Assembly: GCA_944387865.1 (NCBI GenBank)
Contig: CALXGN010000009.1
Span: 1 to 64,000, forward strand
DNA from: Scatomorpha stercorigallinarum
Lineage (GTDB): Bacteria > Bacillota > Clostridia > Oscillospirales > Oscillospiraceae
Length of the DNA: 64,000 nucleotides
Direction of reading: 5' to 3'
Positions 45,460-53,642 of this stretch are shown piece by piece. Positions within the stretch are counted from its first letter, which is position 1, and every line of letters starts with the position of its first letter. The notes beneath the pieces are model-generated. The model was not told the DNA's origin and ran no database searches. It was given only the letters and a program-made list of their open reading frames with translations. Made by a program: the position numbers and the translations under genes.

Positions 45460-47796
45460 TTAGCTCTGTTCCGCTATATAGGTCCCGGCGCGGTTCTGGA
45501 TGACGTCGGCCACCTGCTCGGCGGTGCGCTGGCCGGAGAAGAGGCCTTCGCACTCCTCCGTGATGATGGCCATGATGTTCTCGTCATAGCTGCCGGCGGC
45601 GGAGGCGTTCTCGATGAGCGCGGCGAGCTGGTCGGCCTCTTCCTGGGTGGTGGCGTAGAAGTCCACCATGAAGTCGTCGTAGCCCATGCCGCCCATGGAC
45701 TGCTCCACCTGCTCGCCCGTTTCCGGGTCGGTGTAGTACTGCGGCGTCATGGCCTCCTTGAGGGCCTTGTCGTAGGCCGCGCGGTTGATGGAGAAGCCGA
45801 AGATCCAGTGGTCGTCCGCGTAATCCTCCGTGAACACCTGGCGCACGAAGCTCCACGCGCCCTCCTTGTCGGCGCAGGTGGAGGTGATGGCCAGCCCGCC
45901 GCTGACCGAGGCATAGGTGCCCGAGCCGCTGGAGGTGGGATAGCCCTTGAAGCAGATGTCCTCGCCGAACATGGCGCGGGTGAACTGCAGGTCCGTGAAC
46001 TGGCTGATGTAGTCGGTGTACAGCAGCTGCTGCCCGCTCTGTATCATGCTGGGCTCGCTGGGCGCGTTCTCATCGTAGGTGTAGTCGGCGGGGAACTGGG
46101 CGCAGAAGTTCAGTATGTCGATGAACTCCTGGCTGTTGAAGCTGCACGTGGCCGTCTCCCAGTCCACGAACTGGTCAAAGTTGAACTGCATCATGGTGTA
46201 GAGCATACTGGAGGCCGTGGTGCTGCCCAGCAGGCTGGTGCCGGCTGGGGCGGAGGCATAGAGGTCCATCAGCTCGCGCACCGTCCAGCCGGGCTCGCTG
46301 CCGACCACGCTGGCGCGGCCCACGAGCGTCTGCAGATTGAAGCTGGGCGCGGCGGTGTAGAGCTTGCCGTCGATCTCCAGCGCGGAGAGTATGCTCTGGA
46401 AGAGGCTGTCGCGGCTGAGCTCGCCATCGCTGTCCAGATAGGTGTAGAGGTCCTCCAGCAGGCCGCGGGCGGCGTACTGCTCTACGGGCAGGCCGTCCAC
46501 CACCAGGATGTCCGGCGCCTTGCCGCTGATGATCTCGGTGTTCAGCCTTGTGAGGCCGGCAGTGTAGTCGTCCTCGGTGTTGAACTCGGAGTAGTCGGTG
46601 ACCTCGATGCGGTATTTGTCGCTGCTGCGGTTGAAATTCAGCACGTCGGCCCTCAAATCATTGCCCAGGTACTGCGCAGCCAGCGTGAGGGTGGTCTTCT
46701 GCGGCAGGGAGGCGGCCTCGACCTCCTTCAGCGTAGCCAGCTCAAATGTGTATTCGCTGTTTGGGCCGCCGCCAAAGCCGCTGACGAGGCAGAGGTATTC
46801 GCCGCCGGTGGGGACGAAAAGGCTGAGGGAGTCAACATTGACGCCGCAGTTGACGAGGTTGAAGAGGGCCGTGCCCTCGCCGGTCGCGGCGTCAAAGCCG
46901 TACATGGAGGCGCCCTCTATGTAGTAGAAGAGGTGGCTTTCATCGCCGTTGTACATGTAGTAGCCGGAAGTGGGGACAGGGATGCTCTCGCCAAAGTTTT
47001 TGGCCGCCGTATCAAAGGGGCGAAGGACGTTGCCGGAGGTGGCGCTGTCATAGGTGACAAGGGCCGCGCGGCCGTCGCCGAGGGTGAGTATCTTGTCTAT
47101 GTAGCTCAGCTCGCCCAGGCTGCCGGGGGCGGCGGCAAAAAGCTGGCTTCCGTCCGGCGCAAAGACGTAAAAGCCGCCGTTCTGGTCGCCGAGATAGACG
47201 TTGCCCTCGCTGTCGCCGGCCATGGCGGAGGCATAGAAGTTGTCCTGCTCGCCGGCGAGGCTGCTGAGGTCCACGCTCAGCACCTCGGCGCCCGTGGAAT
47301 CGAGCAGGCGGAGGGCGGCACTGTTGCGGTATTCGGAGTAGTTATACTTTTCTTCATCGGTGCCCGAAAAACCCTCCGGGAGGTTAAAAAAATGGTAAAA
47401 AATGTCCTCAAGCACCCAGAGCCCGCCGTCGGGCCCGGCGGCGATGGCGTTCACGCTCACGCTGCCGTCCTCGGCCTCCTCGGGCAGGGAGGGGGCGGTG
47501 TAGCCGGGCAGGGTCGAGGCCTCGCCCGTGGAGGGGTCGGCGGAGAGAAGCAGGTTGCGGCTCTCATAGGTCTCCTCGTTATAGCTGTTGCCGGTCAAGT
47601 AGAACTTCCCGTTGGCATAGGCGGCACTCTGGATGTAGTTCAGATCGACATCCAGGTCGGCGTAATCCGCCGTCCACACGAGTCCGGTGGGGTTTTCGCT
47701 CTCCTCCGCCGCGGGCGTGTCGCCGCCGCAGGCGGAGAGGGCGAACACGAGCGCCAGGCAGAGCGCCAGCGATATGAAACGTTTCAGGTGGGTCAT
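45460..47796 (-). CDS. Large lipoprotein: beta-propeller-like region plus solute-binding domain
   Basis: A 778-residue lipoprotein. The signal peptide MTHLKRFISLALCLALVFAL is followed by lipobox LSAC with Cys at residue 23. Residues about 40-350 form repeated beta-rich units (LLSADPSTGE, VYLGDQNGGFYVFAPDGSQL, MYGFDAATGEG) like a propeller. From about 360 an extracellular solute-binding domain follows, with LTLAAQYLGNDLRADVLNFN and DILVVDGLPVEQYAARGLLED. No permease or ATPase genes are adjacent, so its transporter is elsewhere or it acts as a sensor. It has a near-consensus promoter and a strong terminator, hence monocistronic. Confidence 0.83.
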   Translation of the reverse strand: MTHLKRFISLALCLALVFALSACGGDTPAAEESENPTGLVWTADYADLDVDLNYIQSAAYANGKFYLTGNSYNEETYESRNLLLSADPSTGEASTLPGYTAPSLPEEAEDGSVSVNAIAAGPDGGLWVLEDIFYHFFNLPEGFSGTDEEKYNYSEYRNSAALRLLDSTGAEVLSVDLSSLAGEQDNFYASAMAGDSEGNVYLGDQNGGFYVFAPDGSQLFAAAPGSLGELSYIDKILTLGDGRAALVTYDSATSGNVLRPFDTAAKNFGESIPVPTSGYYMYNGDESHLFYYIEGASMYGFDAATGEGTALFNLVNCGVNVDSLSLFVPTGGEYLCLVSGFGGGPNSEYTFELATLKEVEAASLPQKTTLTLAAQYLGNDLRADVLNFNRSSDKYRIEVTDYSEFNTEDDYTAGLTRLNTEIISGKAPDILVVDGLPVEQYAARGLLEDLYTYLDSDGELSRDSLFQSILSALEIDGKLYTAAPSFNLQTLVGRASVVGSEPGWTVRELMDLYASAPAGTSLLGSTTASSMLYTMMQFNFDQFVDWETATCSFNSQEFIDILNFCAQFPADYTYDENAPSEPSMIQSGQQLLYTDYISQFTDLQFTRAMFGEDICFKGYPTSSGSGTYASVSGGLAITSTCADKEGAWSFVRQVFTEDYADDHWIFGFSINRAAYDKALKEAMTPQYYTDPETGEQVEQSMGGMGYDDFMVDFYATTQEEADQLAALIENASAAGSYDENIMAIITEECEGLFSGQRTAEQVADVIQNRAGTYIAEQS

Positions 47797-47839
47797 GTTG
47801 CAGCCTCCAATCGCTGTATGACTTAGGTTGACACAGACG

Positions 47840-47868
47840 ATTCTACACTATAGGGCAGTAATTGTCAA
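47840..47868 (-). promoter_or_regulatory. Promoter of the large lipoprotein gene
   Basis: On the minus strand, TTGACA (47863-47868), 17 bases, TAGAAT (47840-47845), 44 bases before the ATG. Confidence 0.88.
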
Positions 47869-47923
47869 CAGCGGGCGGGGCGGGGAAATTTTAAGTTTTT
47901 ATTAACGCAGATAAAATCACATC

Positions 47924-47952
47924 TTGACAATCGGCGCGCTGTGGTTTATATT
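47924..47952 (+). promoter_or_regulatory. Promoter of tRNA-Trp
   Basis: TTGACA (47924-47929), 17 bases, TATATT (47947-47952), 23 bases before the tRNA. Confidence 0.88.
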
Positions 47953-47975
47953 ATTATAGCGTCGTGAAACGGCGT

Positions 47976-48051
47976 AGGGGAATAGCTCAGTTGGCAGAGC
48001 GACGGTCTCCAAAACCGTAGGCCGAGGGTTCGAAACCTTCTTCCCCTGCCA
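47976..48051 (+). tRNA. tRNA-Trp(CCA)
   Basis: A 76-base cloverleaf. Acceptor arms AGGGGAA / TTCCCCT pair fully, the discriminator is G and CCA is encoded. The anticodon stem ACGGT/ACCGT holds loop CTCCAAA, giving anticodon CCA. The D arm has AGCTCAGTTGGCAGAGC and the T arm GGTTCGAAA. Confidence 0.97.
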
Positions 48052-48055
48052 GAAA

Positions 48056-48088
48056 CCCCGCGATCTCTATGGAGATCGCGGGGCTTTT
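48056..48088 (+). terminator. Terminator of tRNA-Trp
   Basis: CCCCGCGATCTC (48056-48067) pairs with GAGATCGCGGGG (48072-48083) around TATG, followed by CTTTT. Confidence 0.9.
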
Positions 48089-48124
48089 GTCGTTTATCGG
48101 CGCAATGTCGATACAGTTCATCAT

Positions 48125-48226
48125 CAAAAGCAGAAACCGCCACTCTGCCAAGTGACGGTTTCTAATACATAATTAGACGCCTAACTTCAAGAGCTGACCG
48201 CCGGAAAGGAGGTATAAGCCCTTTGC
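48125..48226 (-). ncRNA. Candidate type I antitoxin-like small RNA without its toxin
   Basis: A minus-strand promoter (TTGACT 48257-48262, 18 bases, TATAAT 48233-48238) would start RNA near 48226. An intrinsic terminator follows: arms AGAAACCG/CGGTTTCT in the hairpin 48132-48163, then GCTTTT on the minus strand. The roughly 100-base product is antisense to an AAAGGAGGT sequence (48205-48213). The hairpin ACCGCCACT...AGTG(A)CGGT and the flanking sequence resemble the overlap region of Firmicute TxpA/RatA-type toxin-antitoxin loci as I remember them. No holin-like toxin ORF remains on the plus strand, only a 16-codon remnant from 48107. Confidence 0.5.
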
Positions 48227-48232
48227 GATTTG

Positions 48233-48262
48233 ATTATAACACACCTGGCGGCCGGAAGTCAA
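48233..48262 (-). promoter_or_regulatory. Promoter of the antitoxin-like RNA
   Basis: On the minus strand, TTGACT (48257-48262), 18 bases, TATAAT (48233-48238). The -35 box lies partly in a GCCGGAAG/CTTCCGGC hairpin (48251-48271) followed on the plus strand by GTTTTATTTT, which may terminate plus-strand transcripts. Confidence 0.65.
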
Positions 48263-48274
48263 TCTTCCGGCGTT

Positions 48275-49039
48275 TTATTTTGCGGCGAGGGCCGCGCGGA
48301 CGGACTCGCAGACGCGCGTGGCGAGCATGTCCAGGCAGGCTTTGCCCATTTCCGCCGTGGCGGGGGTGGGGTCGCCCATGACGCCGATCTCCGAGATGCC
48401 CTTCATGCCGTATTTGAACAGCTTCTGCGCCTGTTCGTTCTGGCTGCCGCCGTCCATGCACCCGGCTTGGGCGCGGTCCATGCGCACGCAGTCGGGGCGG
48501 ATGTGGAGCATGATGGCCGTCTCCAGGCAGCAGGCGTGCCCGCCGCAGGCCCCCGCGGGCAGGCCGAAGATGCGCTCGGTCTCCTTAAAGACCTCCAGGA
48601 AGTCGTCCAGCGAGAGGCCGCTGACGATGTTGTTGTCCGGGTATTTGGCGTCCAGTTCCTGCGCAAGGGCCGCCATGGTGGCGAAATTTCCGCCGTGGGA
48701 GGATACGAGGACGATGTTCTTGAAGCCATGGTTTACATAACAATCAACATAGTCCTCCACCAGCCCACGGAACACCTCCGGCCGCAGCGTCAGGCTGCCG
48801 GGGAAGCACATGTGGTGGGCGGAGAGGCCGGGGCGGATGATGGGCGCCACCAGCGTGTTGCCGAGCTTTTCCGCCGCCGACTGATAGACGGCGCGGCCGA
48901 TCTCATAGTCGGTGTTTTCGGCGAGGTGCGGGCCGTGCTGTTCGTTGGAAGCCGCGCAGACGATGACGGTGTCCACGCCGGAGCGCAGCGCCTCCTCGAC
49001 ATCGGACCAGGACATGTCCTCCAGCCATACAGTTTTCAT
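48275..49039 (-). CDS. Creatininase-family amidohydrolase
   Basis: A 254-residue creatininase-fold metal-dependent amidohydrolase. Metal and active-site blocks are visible: ASNEQHGPHLAENTDYEIG (residues 30-48), LVSSHGGNFATM (about 112-123) and GGHACCLETAI (about 165-175). The family includes creatininase, formamide hydrolases of riboflavin/archaeosine-type pathways and MftE; none of those contexts is present, so the substrate is open. AAGGAGGG precedes the ATG. It has its own consensus promoter and so is separate from the hydroxyacid cluster upstream. Confidence 0.85.
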   Translation of the reverse strand: MKTVWLEDMSWSDVEEALRSGVDTVIVCAASNEQHGPHLAENTDYEIGRAVYQSAAEKLGNTLVAPIIRPGLSAHHMCFPGSLTLRPEVFRGLVEDYVDCYVNHGFKNIVLVSSHGGNFATMAALAQELDAKYPDNNIVSGLSLDDFLEVFKETERIFGLPAGACGGHACCLETAIMLHIRPDCVRMDRAQAGCMDGGSQNEQAQKLFKYGMKGISEIGVMGDPTPATAEMGKACLDMLATRVCESVRAALAAK

Positions 49040-49074
49040 AGTATTCCCTCCTTGGGCTATCTCAGGATAAGACG

Positions 49075-49103
49075 ATCATACGCCCGGCGGGCGGACATGT
49101 CAA
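49075..49103 (-). promoter_or_regulatory. Promoter of the creatininase-family gene
   Basis: On the minus strand, TTGACA (49098-49103), 17 bases, TATGAT (49075-49080), 36 bases before the ATG and partly inside the intergenic space after the amidase gene. Confidence 0.88.
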
Positions 49104-49109
49104 TACGGG

Positions 49110-49661
49110 CTATGGCAGGCGGCGGGCGTTGTAGAGCGCCTCAAAGGCCGGCGGCGGGGGCGGGGAAGGGGCGCGGAAGCCCTCGATGTGGATGGCGCGC
49201 AGCTGGCGGTAGTCATAGCTGCGCAGCGGGCGGTCAAGGGCGTCGTCACTGTGCGCGGCGACCAGGCGGCCCTCCGGGCCCGCGCCGGTGACGAGCAGGG
49301 TGTGGTAAAACCCGCCGTCCCCGTGGCCCAGCTGCACCACGTCGCCGGGCAGCAGCTGCTCCTGGACTACGGCGCGGCCGAAGGGGCCGGGGCCTTCCGT
49401 GTTGCCGGTGAGGAAGTCATAGAGGTATCTCACGCCGCTCCAGGAGGGCGAGCGCGAGGCGGCGGAGCGGTAATACCAGCCGAATACGGGCTCGTAGTCC
49501 ATCACGCAGCAGCCGGCCAGCAGGCACTGGGAGACAAAATTCGTGCAGTCGCCGCCGATGCCGGTGAAATCGTAGAAGAGCGGGTTGCGTGAGAGCGCCC
49601 AGCGCCGCGCATAGGCCACGGCGTGCGCGCGGTCGTATCCATAGGTGTTGTAGCCGCTCAT
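49110..49661 (-). CDS. Amidase domain (Amidase_6) protein
   Basis: A 183-residue papain-like hydrolase of the Amidase_6 type. YDRAHAVAYARRWA is followed by the nucleophile region GGDCTNFVSQCL (Cys near 39), then a histidine block GGFYHTLLVTG (His about 120) completing the catalytic pair. Relatives are spore-cortex or cell-wall amidases; this one has no signal peptide, so its location is uncertain. ATG 49661 follows GGGGTGATCTTT; that GGGGTG lies in a hairpin (49670-49694) that could mask it. A proline run near the C-terminus is unusual. Confidence 0.82.
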   Translation of the reverse strand: MSGYNTYGYDRAHAVAYARRWALSRNPLFYDFTGIGGDCTNFVSQCLLAGCCVMDYEPVFGWYYRSAASRSPSWSGVRYLYDFLTGNTEGPGPFGRAVVQEQLLPGDVVQLGHGDGGFYHTLLVTGAGPEGRLVAAHSDDALDRPLRSYDYRQLRAIHIEGFRAPSPPPPPAFEALYNARRLP

Positions 49662-49669
49662 AAAGATCA

Positions 49670-49694
49670 CCCCGCTGCATGATATGCAGCGGGG
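49670..49694 (-). promoter_or_regulatory. Hairpin covering the amidase ribosome binding site
   Basis: CCCCGCTGCAT (49670-49680) pairs perfectly with ATGCAGCGGGG (49684-49694) around GAT. On the minus strand its 3' arm ends in the GGGG of the ribosome binding site. There is no T-tract, so masking of translation is more likely than termination. Confidence 0.5.
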
Positions 49695-49746
49695 CGTTGC
49701 GAGGGGAAAGGTAGAAAGGTGAAAATGGCTTGCACAACGAATGAGT

Positions 49747-51264
49747 TCAGCGCATCGAGCCCGTTGCAGCGGCTCTTACGTGCCAGCTGAGGGCCTCGCT
49801 GAGGATGTGCGGCGTGTGGCCGCAGCCGTCCGCGCATTTTTCAACGGCGCGCTCGTAGTAGTCCTGGAGCATTGGCCGGTAGTCGGGGTGGGCGATGGCG
49901 ATGAGCTTCGGCGCGCGCTCGCAGGGCGAGCAGTTGCGCAGGTCGGCCACGCCGTATTCGGTGACGACGATCTTCACATCGTGTTCCGTGGAGTCGATAT
50001 GCGAGCAGAAGGGCACGATGCTGGAGAGCCTGCCGCCCTTGGCCGTCGAGAGGGTGAAAAAGACGGAGAGGTAGGCGTTGCGCGAGAAGTCGCAGGAGCC
50101 GCCGATACCGCTGATGATGCGGCTGCCCATGACGTGGGTGGAATTGACGTTGCCGTAAATATCGACTTCGAGGGCGTTGTTCATGGCGATCAGGCCCAGG
50201 CGCCGGATGACCTCCGGGTTGTTGGTGATCTCCGTGGGCCGGATGATGAGCCGTCCGCGGTAGCGCTCCGGGTCCGTCATTATGCTCCCTAGCATCTCCG
50301 CCGGGGCGGATATGCCGCCGGTCGAGGCGCAAGTCACGATGCCTTTTTCAAGCAGCTCCATCGCGCCGAAGCCGAGCGTTTCGCTGTACATGGTGAGACC
50401 GCTGAAATTCTCGCCGAGGAAGCTGACGACGGCATCCGCCGCGGCGCCGACGCCGATCTGCAGCGGCAGGAGGTTTTCAGGCAGCCGGCCGGCGGCGACT
50501 TCATCTTTCAGGAAGCGCATGAAGTGCCCGGCCATGGCGGCCAGCGGGCCGCCGCGCTCCACGGGTGCGGGAGCGGGAGGGATATCCAGCGGCTCGTCGC
50601 TTATCACGATGCCGCGTATCTTGTCAAGGCTGCATTCATAGTAGTCGCGCCCGATGATGTCGCAGGGGCGGCAGATGGGGATAGGCTCGCGCTGCGGCAG
50701 CCGGCCGGCGTCGTAGACGTCGTGCAGGATGTGTATGGCGTCGCTGGTGTGGGTGTTTATCTCGAGGATGACGTTTTTTGCCGCCGCGAGCGCGAGCGGG
50801 GAAAAGCCCTGGCAGAAGGAGGGGAGCAGCCTGCCGTCCTCCGTCACGCCGGTGACCGAGAGCAGGACGCAGTCGATATCCCCATACCAGCCGTGCTTCA
50901 GCTGGTCCGCGGCGTGGCTGAGGTGTACGTCCTGGAATTCCACGTCGCCCGGGGTGTTGGCGCGCCGGCGTATGACGGGCTCGGTGATCCAGTCCAGGCG
51001 GCGCTTGATGAGCCCCGCCTGGGCCCACTTGTTGTCAAAAATGTCGTGGCCGTTGGCGCTCGTGATCAGCGTGAGGTTTTTTGGCGAGCCCGTCGCCTCT
51101 GCCCGGCGCAGCACGGCCCTGGCGATGCTGAGCGGGCGGTCGATGCTGGTGAACGTGGGGACGACGACGTTCATGCCGTCCTCTATCATGGCGGCGGCGG
51201 CCTCGGCGCTGATGACCCTGCCGCGCAGCGCATCGCAGCGTATGCGCTCCAGCGCGCCAGTCAT
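49747..51264 (-). CDS. Acyl-CoA hydrolase/CoA-transferase (Cat1/acetyl-CoA hydrolase family)
   Basis: A 505-residue class I CoA-transferase. Blocks typical of the family are GIVTCASTGGISAPAEM, the EVDIYGNVNSTHVMGSRIIS stretch and the C-terminal IVVTEYGVADLRNCSP with the Glu-Tyr-Gly motif. It exchanges CoA between an acyl-CoA and a carboxylate such as acetate or succinate. It is the last step implied by the operon: its start overlaps the stop of the oxidoreductase gamma subunit as ATGA. A paralogue, broken by a frameshift, lies at 59.5-61.0 kb beyond the IclR gene. Confidence 0.88.
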   Translation of the reverse strand: MTGALERIRCDALRGRVISAEAAAAMIEDGMNVVVPTFTSIDRPLSIARAVLRRAEATGSPKNLTLITSANGHDIFDNKWAQAGLIKRRLDWITEPVIRRRANTPGDVEFQDVHLSHAADQLKHGWYGDIDCVLLSVTGVTEDGRLLPSFCQGFSPLALAAAKNVILEINTHTSDAIHILHDVYDAGRLPQREPIPICRPCDIIGRDYYECSLDKIRGIVISDEPLDIPPAPAPVERGGPLAAMAGHFMRFLKDEVAAGRLPENLLPLQIGVGAAADAVVSFLGENFSGLTMYSETLGFGAMELLEKGIVTCASTGGISAPAEMLGSIMTDPERYRGRLIIRPTEITNNPEVIRRLGLIAMNNALEVDIYGNVNSTHVMGSRIISGIGGSCDFSRNAYLSVFFTLSTAKGGRLSSIVPFCSHIDSTEHDVKIVVTEYGVADLRNCSPCERAPKLIAIAHPDYRPMLQDYYERAVEKCADGCGHTPHILSEALSWHVRAAATGSMR

Positions 51265-51818
51265 TCGTTTCCTCCCGGCCGGACAAGGGCGAAGCCCTTT
51301 TCAAAAGCGGAGCGGTTGAGCTCCACCAGGCTGGCCTTGTTTTTGAGTTTTTCCAGCATCTGGCTGAGCAGCAGGCCGCTGTCGGGGAAAACATCCGTCA
51401 GCAGCGCCGCCAGCACGCCGAGCACGACGGAGCTGATGACCTTGGTGTTCTGCAGCTCGTAGCAGACGTCGTACATCGGCACGTCGAGCCGGCGGTATCC
51501 GCCGCCCGGGGCCTCCTGCTCCTTCACCAGCGAGCTGTTGACGAGCAGCAGCCCGCCGTCCTTGACGTCGTTTTTAAACTGGGCGTAGGCCATCGGCTCC
51601 ATGACGAGCATGATGTCGTGGCGCTTTTTGCGGGGGTTGCCTATCTCCTCGTCGCTTATCACAAGGTAGCAGGAGGTGAGGCCGCCGCGCTTGGCGGGGC
51701 CGTACTTGGGGGAATAGGTGACGTTATAGCCGAGGCCCATGGCCGCCTCGACGACGGCTTTTCCGGCGACCTGGAGGCCCTGGCCGCCGACGCCGGCCAA
51801 ATATAGACTCTTTTCCAT
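51261..51818 (-). CDS. 2-oxoacid:ferredoxin oxidoreductase, gamma subunit
   Basis: A 185-residue gamma subunit of the KorC/VorC type, beginning LAGVGGQGLQVAGKAVVEAA and continuing SPKYGPAKRGGLTSCYLVIS. It completes the alpha-beta-gamma-delta enzyme that oxidatively decarboxylates 2-oxoacids to acyl-CoA with ferredoxin reduction. It is encoded nine bases after the beta subunit and overlaps the CoA-transferase start by four bases. Confidence 0.93.
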   Translation of the reverse strand: MEKSLYLAGVGGQGLQVAGKAVVEAAMGLGYNVTYSPKYGPAKRGGLTSCYLVISDEEIGNPRKKRHDIMLVMEPMAYAQFKNDVKDGGLLLVNSSLVKEQEAPGGGYRRLDVPMYDVCYELQNTKVISSVVLGVLAALLTDVFPDSGLLLSQMLEKLKNKASLVELNRSAFEKGFALVRPGGNE

Positions 51819-51827
51819 TTGCAGACC

Positions 51828-52562
51828 TCAAACTTTCTCGCCGTCGCGCTTGAATTCGCCGAGGGGGAATTCCTTCATCACGACCTCTTCCATGTGCCTG
51901 GGGGCATCCTCGCTCTTGAAGCCGCCGCTCGTGGGGCAGGCGCAGAGCACCTCGATCATCGAGTAGGCGCCGACTTCGATCTGCCTGGTCAGGGCGTGCT
52001 TCAGGGCTTTTTTGAATTGGAGGATGTACTTCGGCGTGTGTACGGCGCAGCGGGCCACATAGTCCGGCGCTTTGAGCGTGGCGATCATCTCCGGCAGGTG
52101 CAGCGGGAAGCCCGCGTAGCCGTTCACGGTGGTCTTCGTGCGCGCGCCGTTGAGCGTGGTGGGGGCGAGCTGGCCGCCGGTCATGCCGTAAAGGCCATTG
52201 TTGGCGAAAATGACCGTTATCGCTTCGCCGCGGAAGGCGGCGTTCACCGTCTCACCCATGCCGATGGCGGCGCCGTCGCCGTCGCCCTGATAGACGATCA
52301 CGACGCTCTCCGGGCTGCAGCGCTTGAAGGCGGAGGCGGCCGCGGCCGCGCGGCCGTGGTTGGAGCCATAGGAGTCGAAGTTTACATAACCCGCGCCCAT
52401 GCCGTTGCAGCCGACCGAGCCGCCGAAAACGGCGCGCTCGCGGATGCCCAGCTCGTCCACGACCTCGGCTATCAGCTTCTGCGTCAGTCCGTGGAAGCAG
52501 CCGGGGCAGTAGCCGGTGGCCACATCCCTCATGGCCTCGGGGGCCTTATATATCAGTTCCAT
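51828..52562 (-). CDS. 2-oxoacid:ferredoxin oxidoreductase, beta (TPP) subunit
   Basis: A 244-residue thiamine-pyrophosphate subunit. YCPGCFHGLTQKLIAEVVDE near the N-terminus and GDGDGAAIGMGETVNAAFR around residue 94 (TPP/Mg motif GDG..-N) are diagnostic, with NNGLYGMTGGQLAPTT after it. It carries no ferredoxin cysteines of its own, as expected when a delta subunit is present. Its ATG follows directly on the alpha subunit stop, so the two are coupled. Confidence 0.94.
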   Translation of the reverse strand: MELIYKAPEAMRDVATGYCPGCFHGLTQKLIAEVVDELGIRERAVFGGSVGCNGMGAGYVNFDSYGSNHGRAAAAASAFKRCSPESVVIVYQGDGDGAAIGMGETVNAAFRGEAITVIFANNGLYGMTGGQLAPTTLNGARTKTTVNGYAGFPLHLPEMIATLKAPDYVARCAVHTPKYILQFKKALKHALTRQIEVGAYSMIEVLCACPTSGGFKSEDAPRHMEEVVMKEFPLGEFKRDGEKV

Positions 52563-53633
52563 TCACTTGACCTCCTCTATGAGGCTGAGCATGGCTTCGA
52601 CAGCCTCGTACTCGTCCACCATGTTGCCGCCGCAGCGGTTGTAGAAGCGGAGCGGTATCGACCGGTCGAGGTGCAGCCGCACATCGTCGTAGAACATCGG
52701 CGGGATGGCCATTTCCACGGAGAGCGCCGCCTTCGCGCGTATCGCGGCCACCTGCTTTTCGGGGAAGGGGTGGAGCGTTATGGGCCGGAACATGCCCGCC
52801 TTGACGCCGCGCTCTCGCAGTATCTTCACGGCGTCGCGCATGATGCGGGCGCTGCCGCCGTAGGCGAATATCACGTACTCTGCGCCGTCCATCATGTACT
52901 CCTCATACATGGCCTCGGTGTCCACCCACTCGCGGTAGAGCCTGTAATAGTCCATGCGGGCTTTTTCCAGCGCGTCCTCGTCGCTCTCATTGGGCTGTGT
53001 GTGGCGCGGCTGGTTGCGGCCCATGATGGGCTCGCGCCCGGCGCAGCCCGTGGGGGCGGTGTAGTGCAGGAAGGGCCGCTCCGTTTTGTACTCGGGCAGC
53101 ACGGCGGGCTCCTCCATCTGGCCTATCATGCCGTCCGTCATCAGGAATGCGGGGACCATGTACTCGTCCGCCTTGTCGAGCGCGTGCGACACGAGGTCGA
53201 CGGCCTCCTGCAATGAAGCGGGGGCGTAGACAAGGCCGCGCATCCCGTTGTGCCCGACGCCCTTGACCACAAAGTTGTAGTCGCTCTGCTCGGGCGTGAT
53301 GTTCGTGGCGGCGCGCTGCACGTCCACGATCAGCCCCGGGAGGCGGGAGAGGCACATGAGCGCCAGGTTTTCCGCCATCAGCGACAGCCCGGGGCCGGAG
53401 GTGGCGGTCATGGCCCGCGCCCCGGCGGTGGAGGCCGCGAAGAGCATGGCCGAGGAGGCCACCTCGCTTTCGGCCTGTATGAAGTGCCCGCCGGCCTGCG
53501 GCAGCCGCCAGGACATGTATTCGAGCAGCTCGGTCTGCGGCGTTATCGGGTAGCCGCTGAAGAAATTCACCCCGCAGCGCACCGCCGCCTCGGCGATCAG
53601 CTCGTTGCCTTTCATAAGTACTTTCTCTGCCAT
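52563..53633 (-). CDS. 2-oxoacid:ferredoxin oxidoreductase, alpha subunit
   Basis: A 356-residue alpha subunit, MAEKVLMKGNELIAEAAVRC then FFSGYPITPQTELLEYM, and TATSGPGLSLMAENLALM, typical of Kor/Vor alpha chains. Subunit size and separate ferredoxin suggest the VorB or KorA group (branched-chain 2-oxoacids or 2-oxoglutarate) rather than pyruvate enzymes, but substrate specificity cannot be read with certainty. Third from the dehydratase in the same operon, it would receive that enzyme's 2-oxoacid product. Confidence 0.92.
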   Translation of the reverse strand: MAEKVLMKGNELIAEAAVRCGVNFFSGYPITPQTELLEYMSWRLPQAGGHFIQAESEVASSAMLFAASTAGARAMTATSGPGLSLMAENLALMCLSRLPGLIVDVQRAATNITPEQSDYNFVVKGVGHNGMRGLVYAPASLQEAVDLVSHALDKADEYMVPAFLMTDGMIGQMEEPAVLPEYKTERPFLHYTAPTGCAGREPIMGRNQPRHTQPNESDEDALEKARMDYYRLYREWVDTEAMYEEYMMDGAEYVIFAYGGSARIMRDAVKILRERGVKAGMFRPITLHPFPEKQVAAIRAKAALSVEMAIPPMFYDDVRLHLDRSIPLRFYNRCGGNMVDEYEAVEAMLSLIEEVK

Positions 53634-53642
53634 TTCCTCACC

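Noticed and set aside
45328..47826. Plus-strand open frame of 832 codons
   Set aside because: It is antisense to the lipoprotein gene, which has a signal peptide, promoter and terminator.
48190..48300. Small plus-strand gene using the AAAGGAGGT at 48205
   Set aside because: The only nearby start is a TTG whose frame runs antisense into the creatininase gene and matches nothing; the site is better explained as part of a type I toxin-antitoxin relic.
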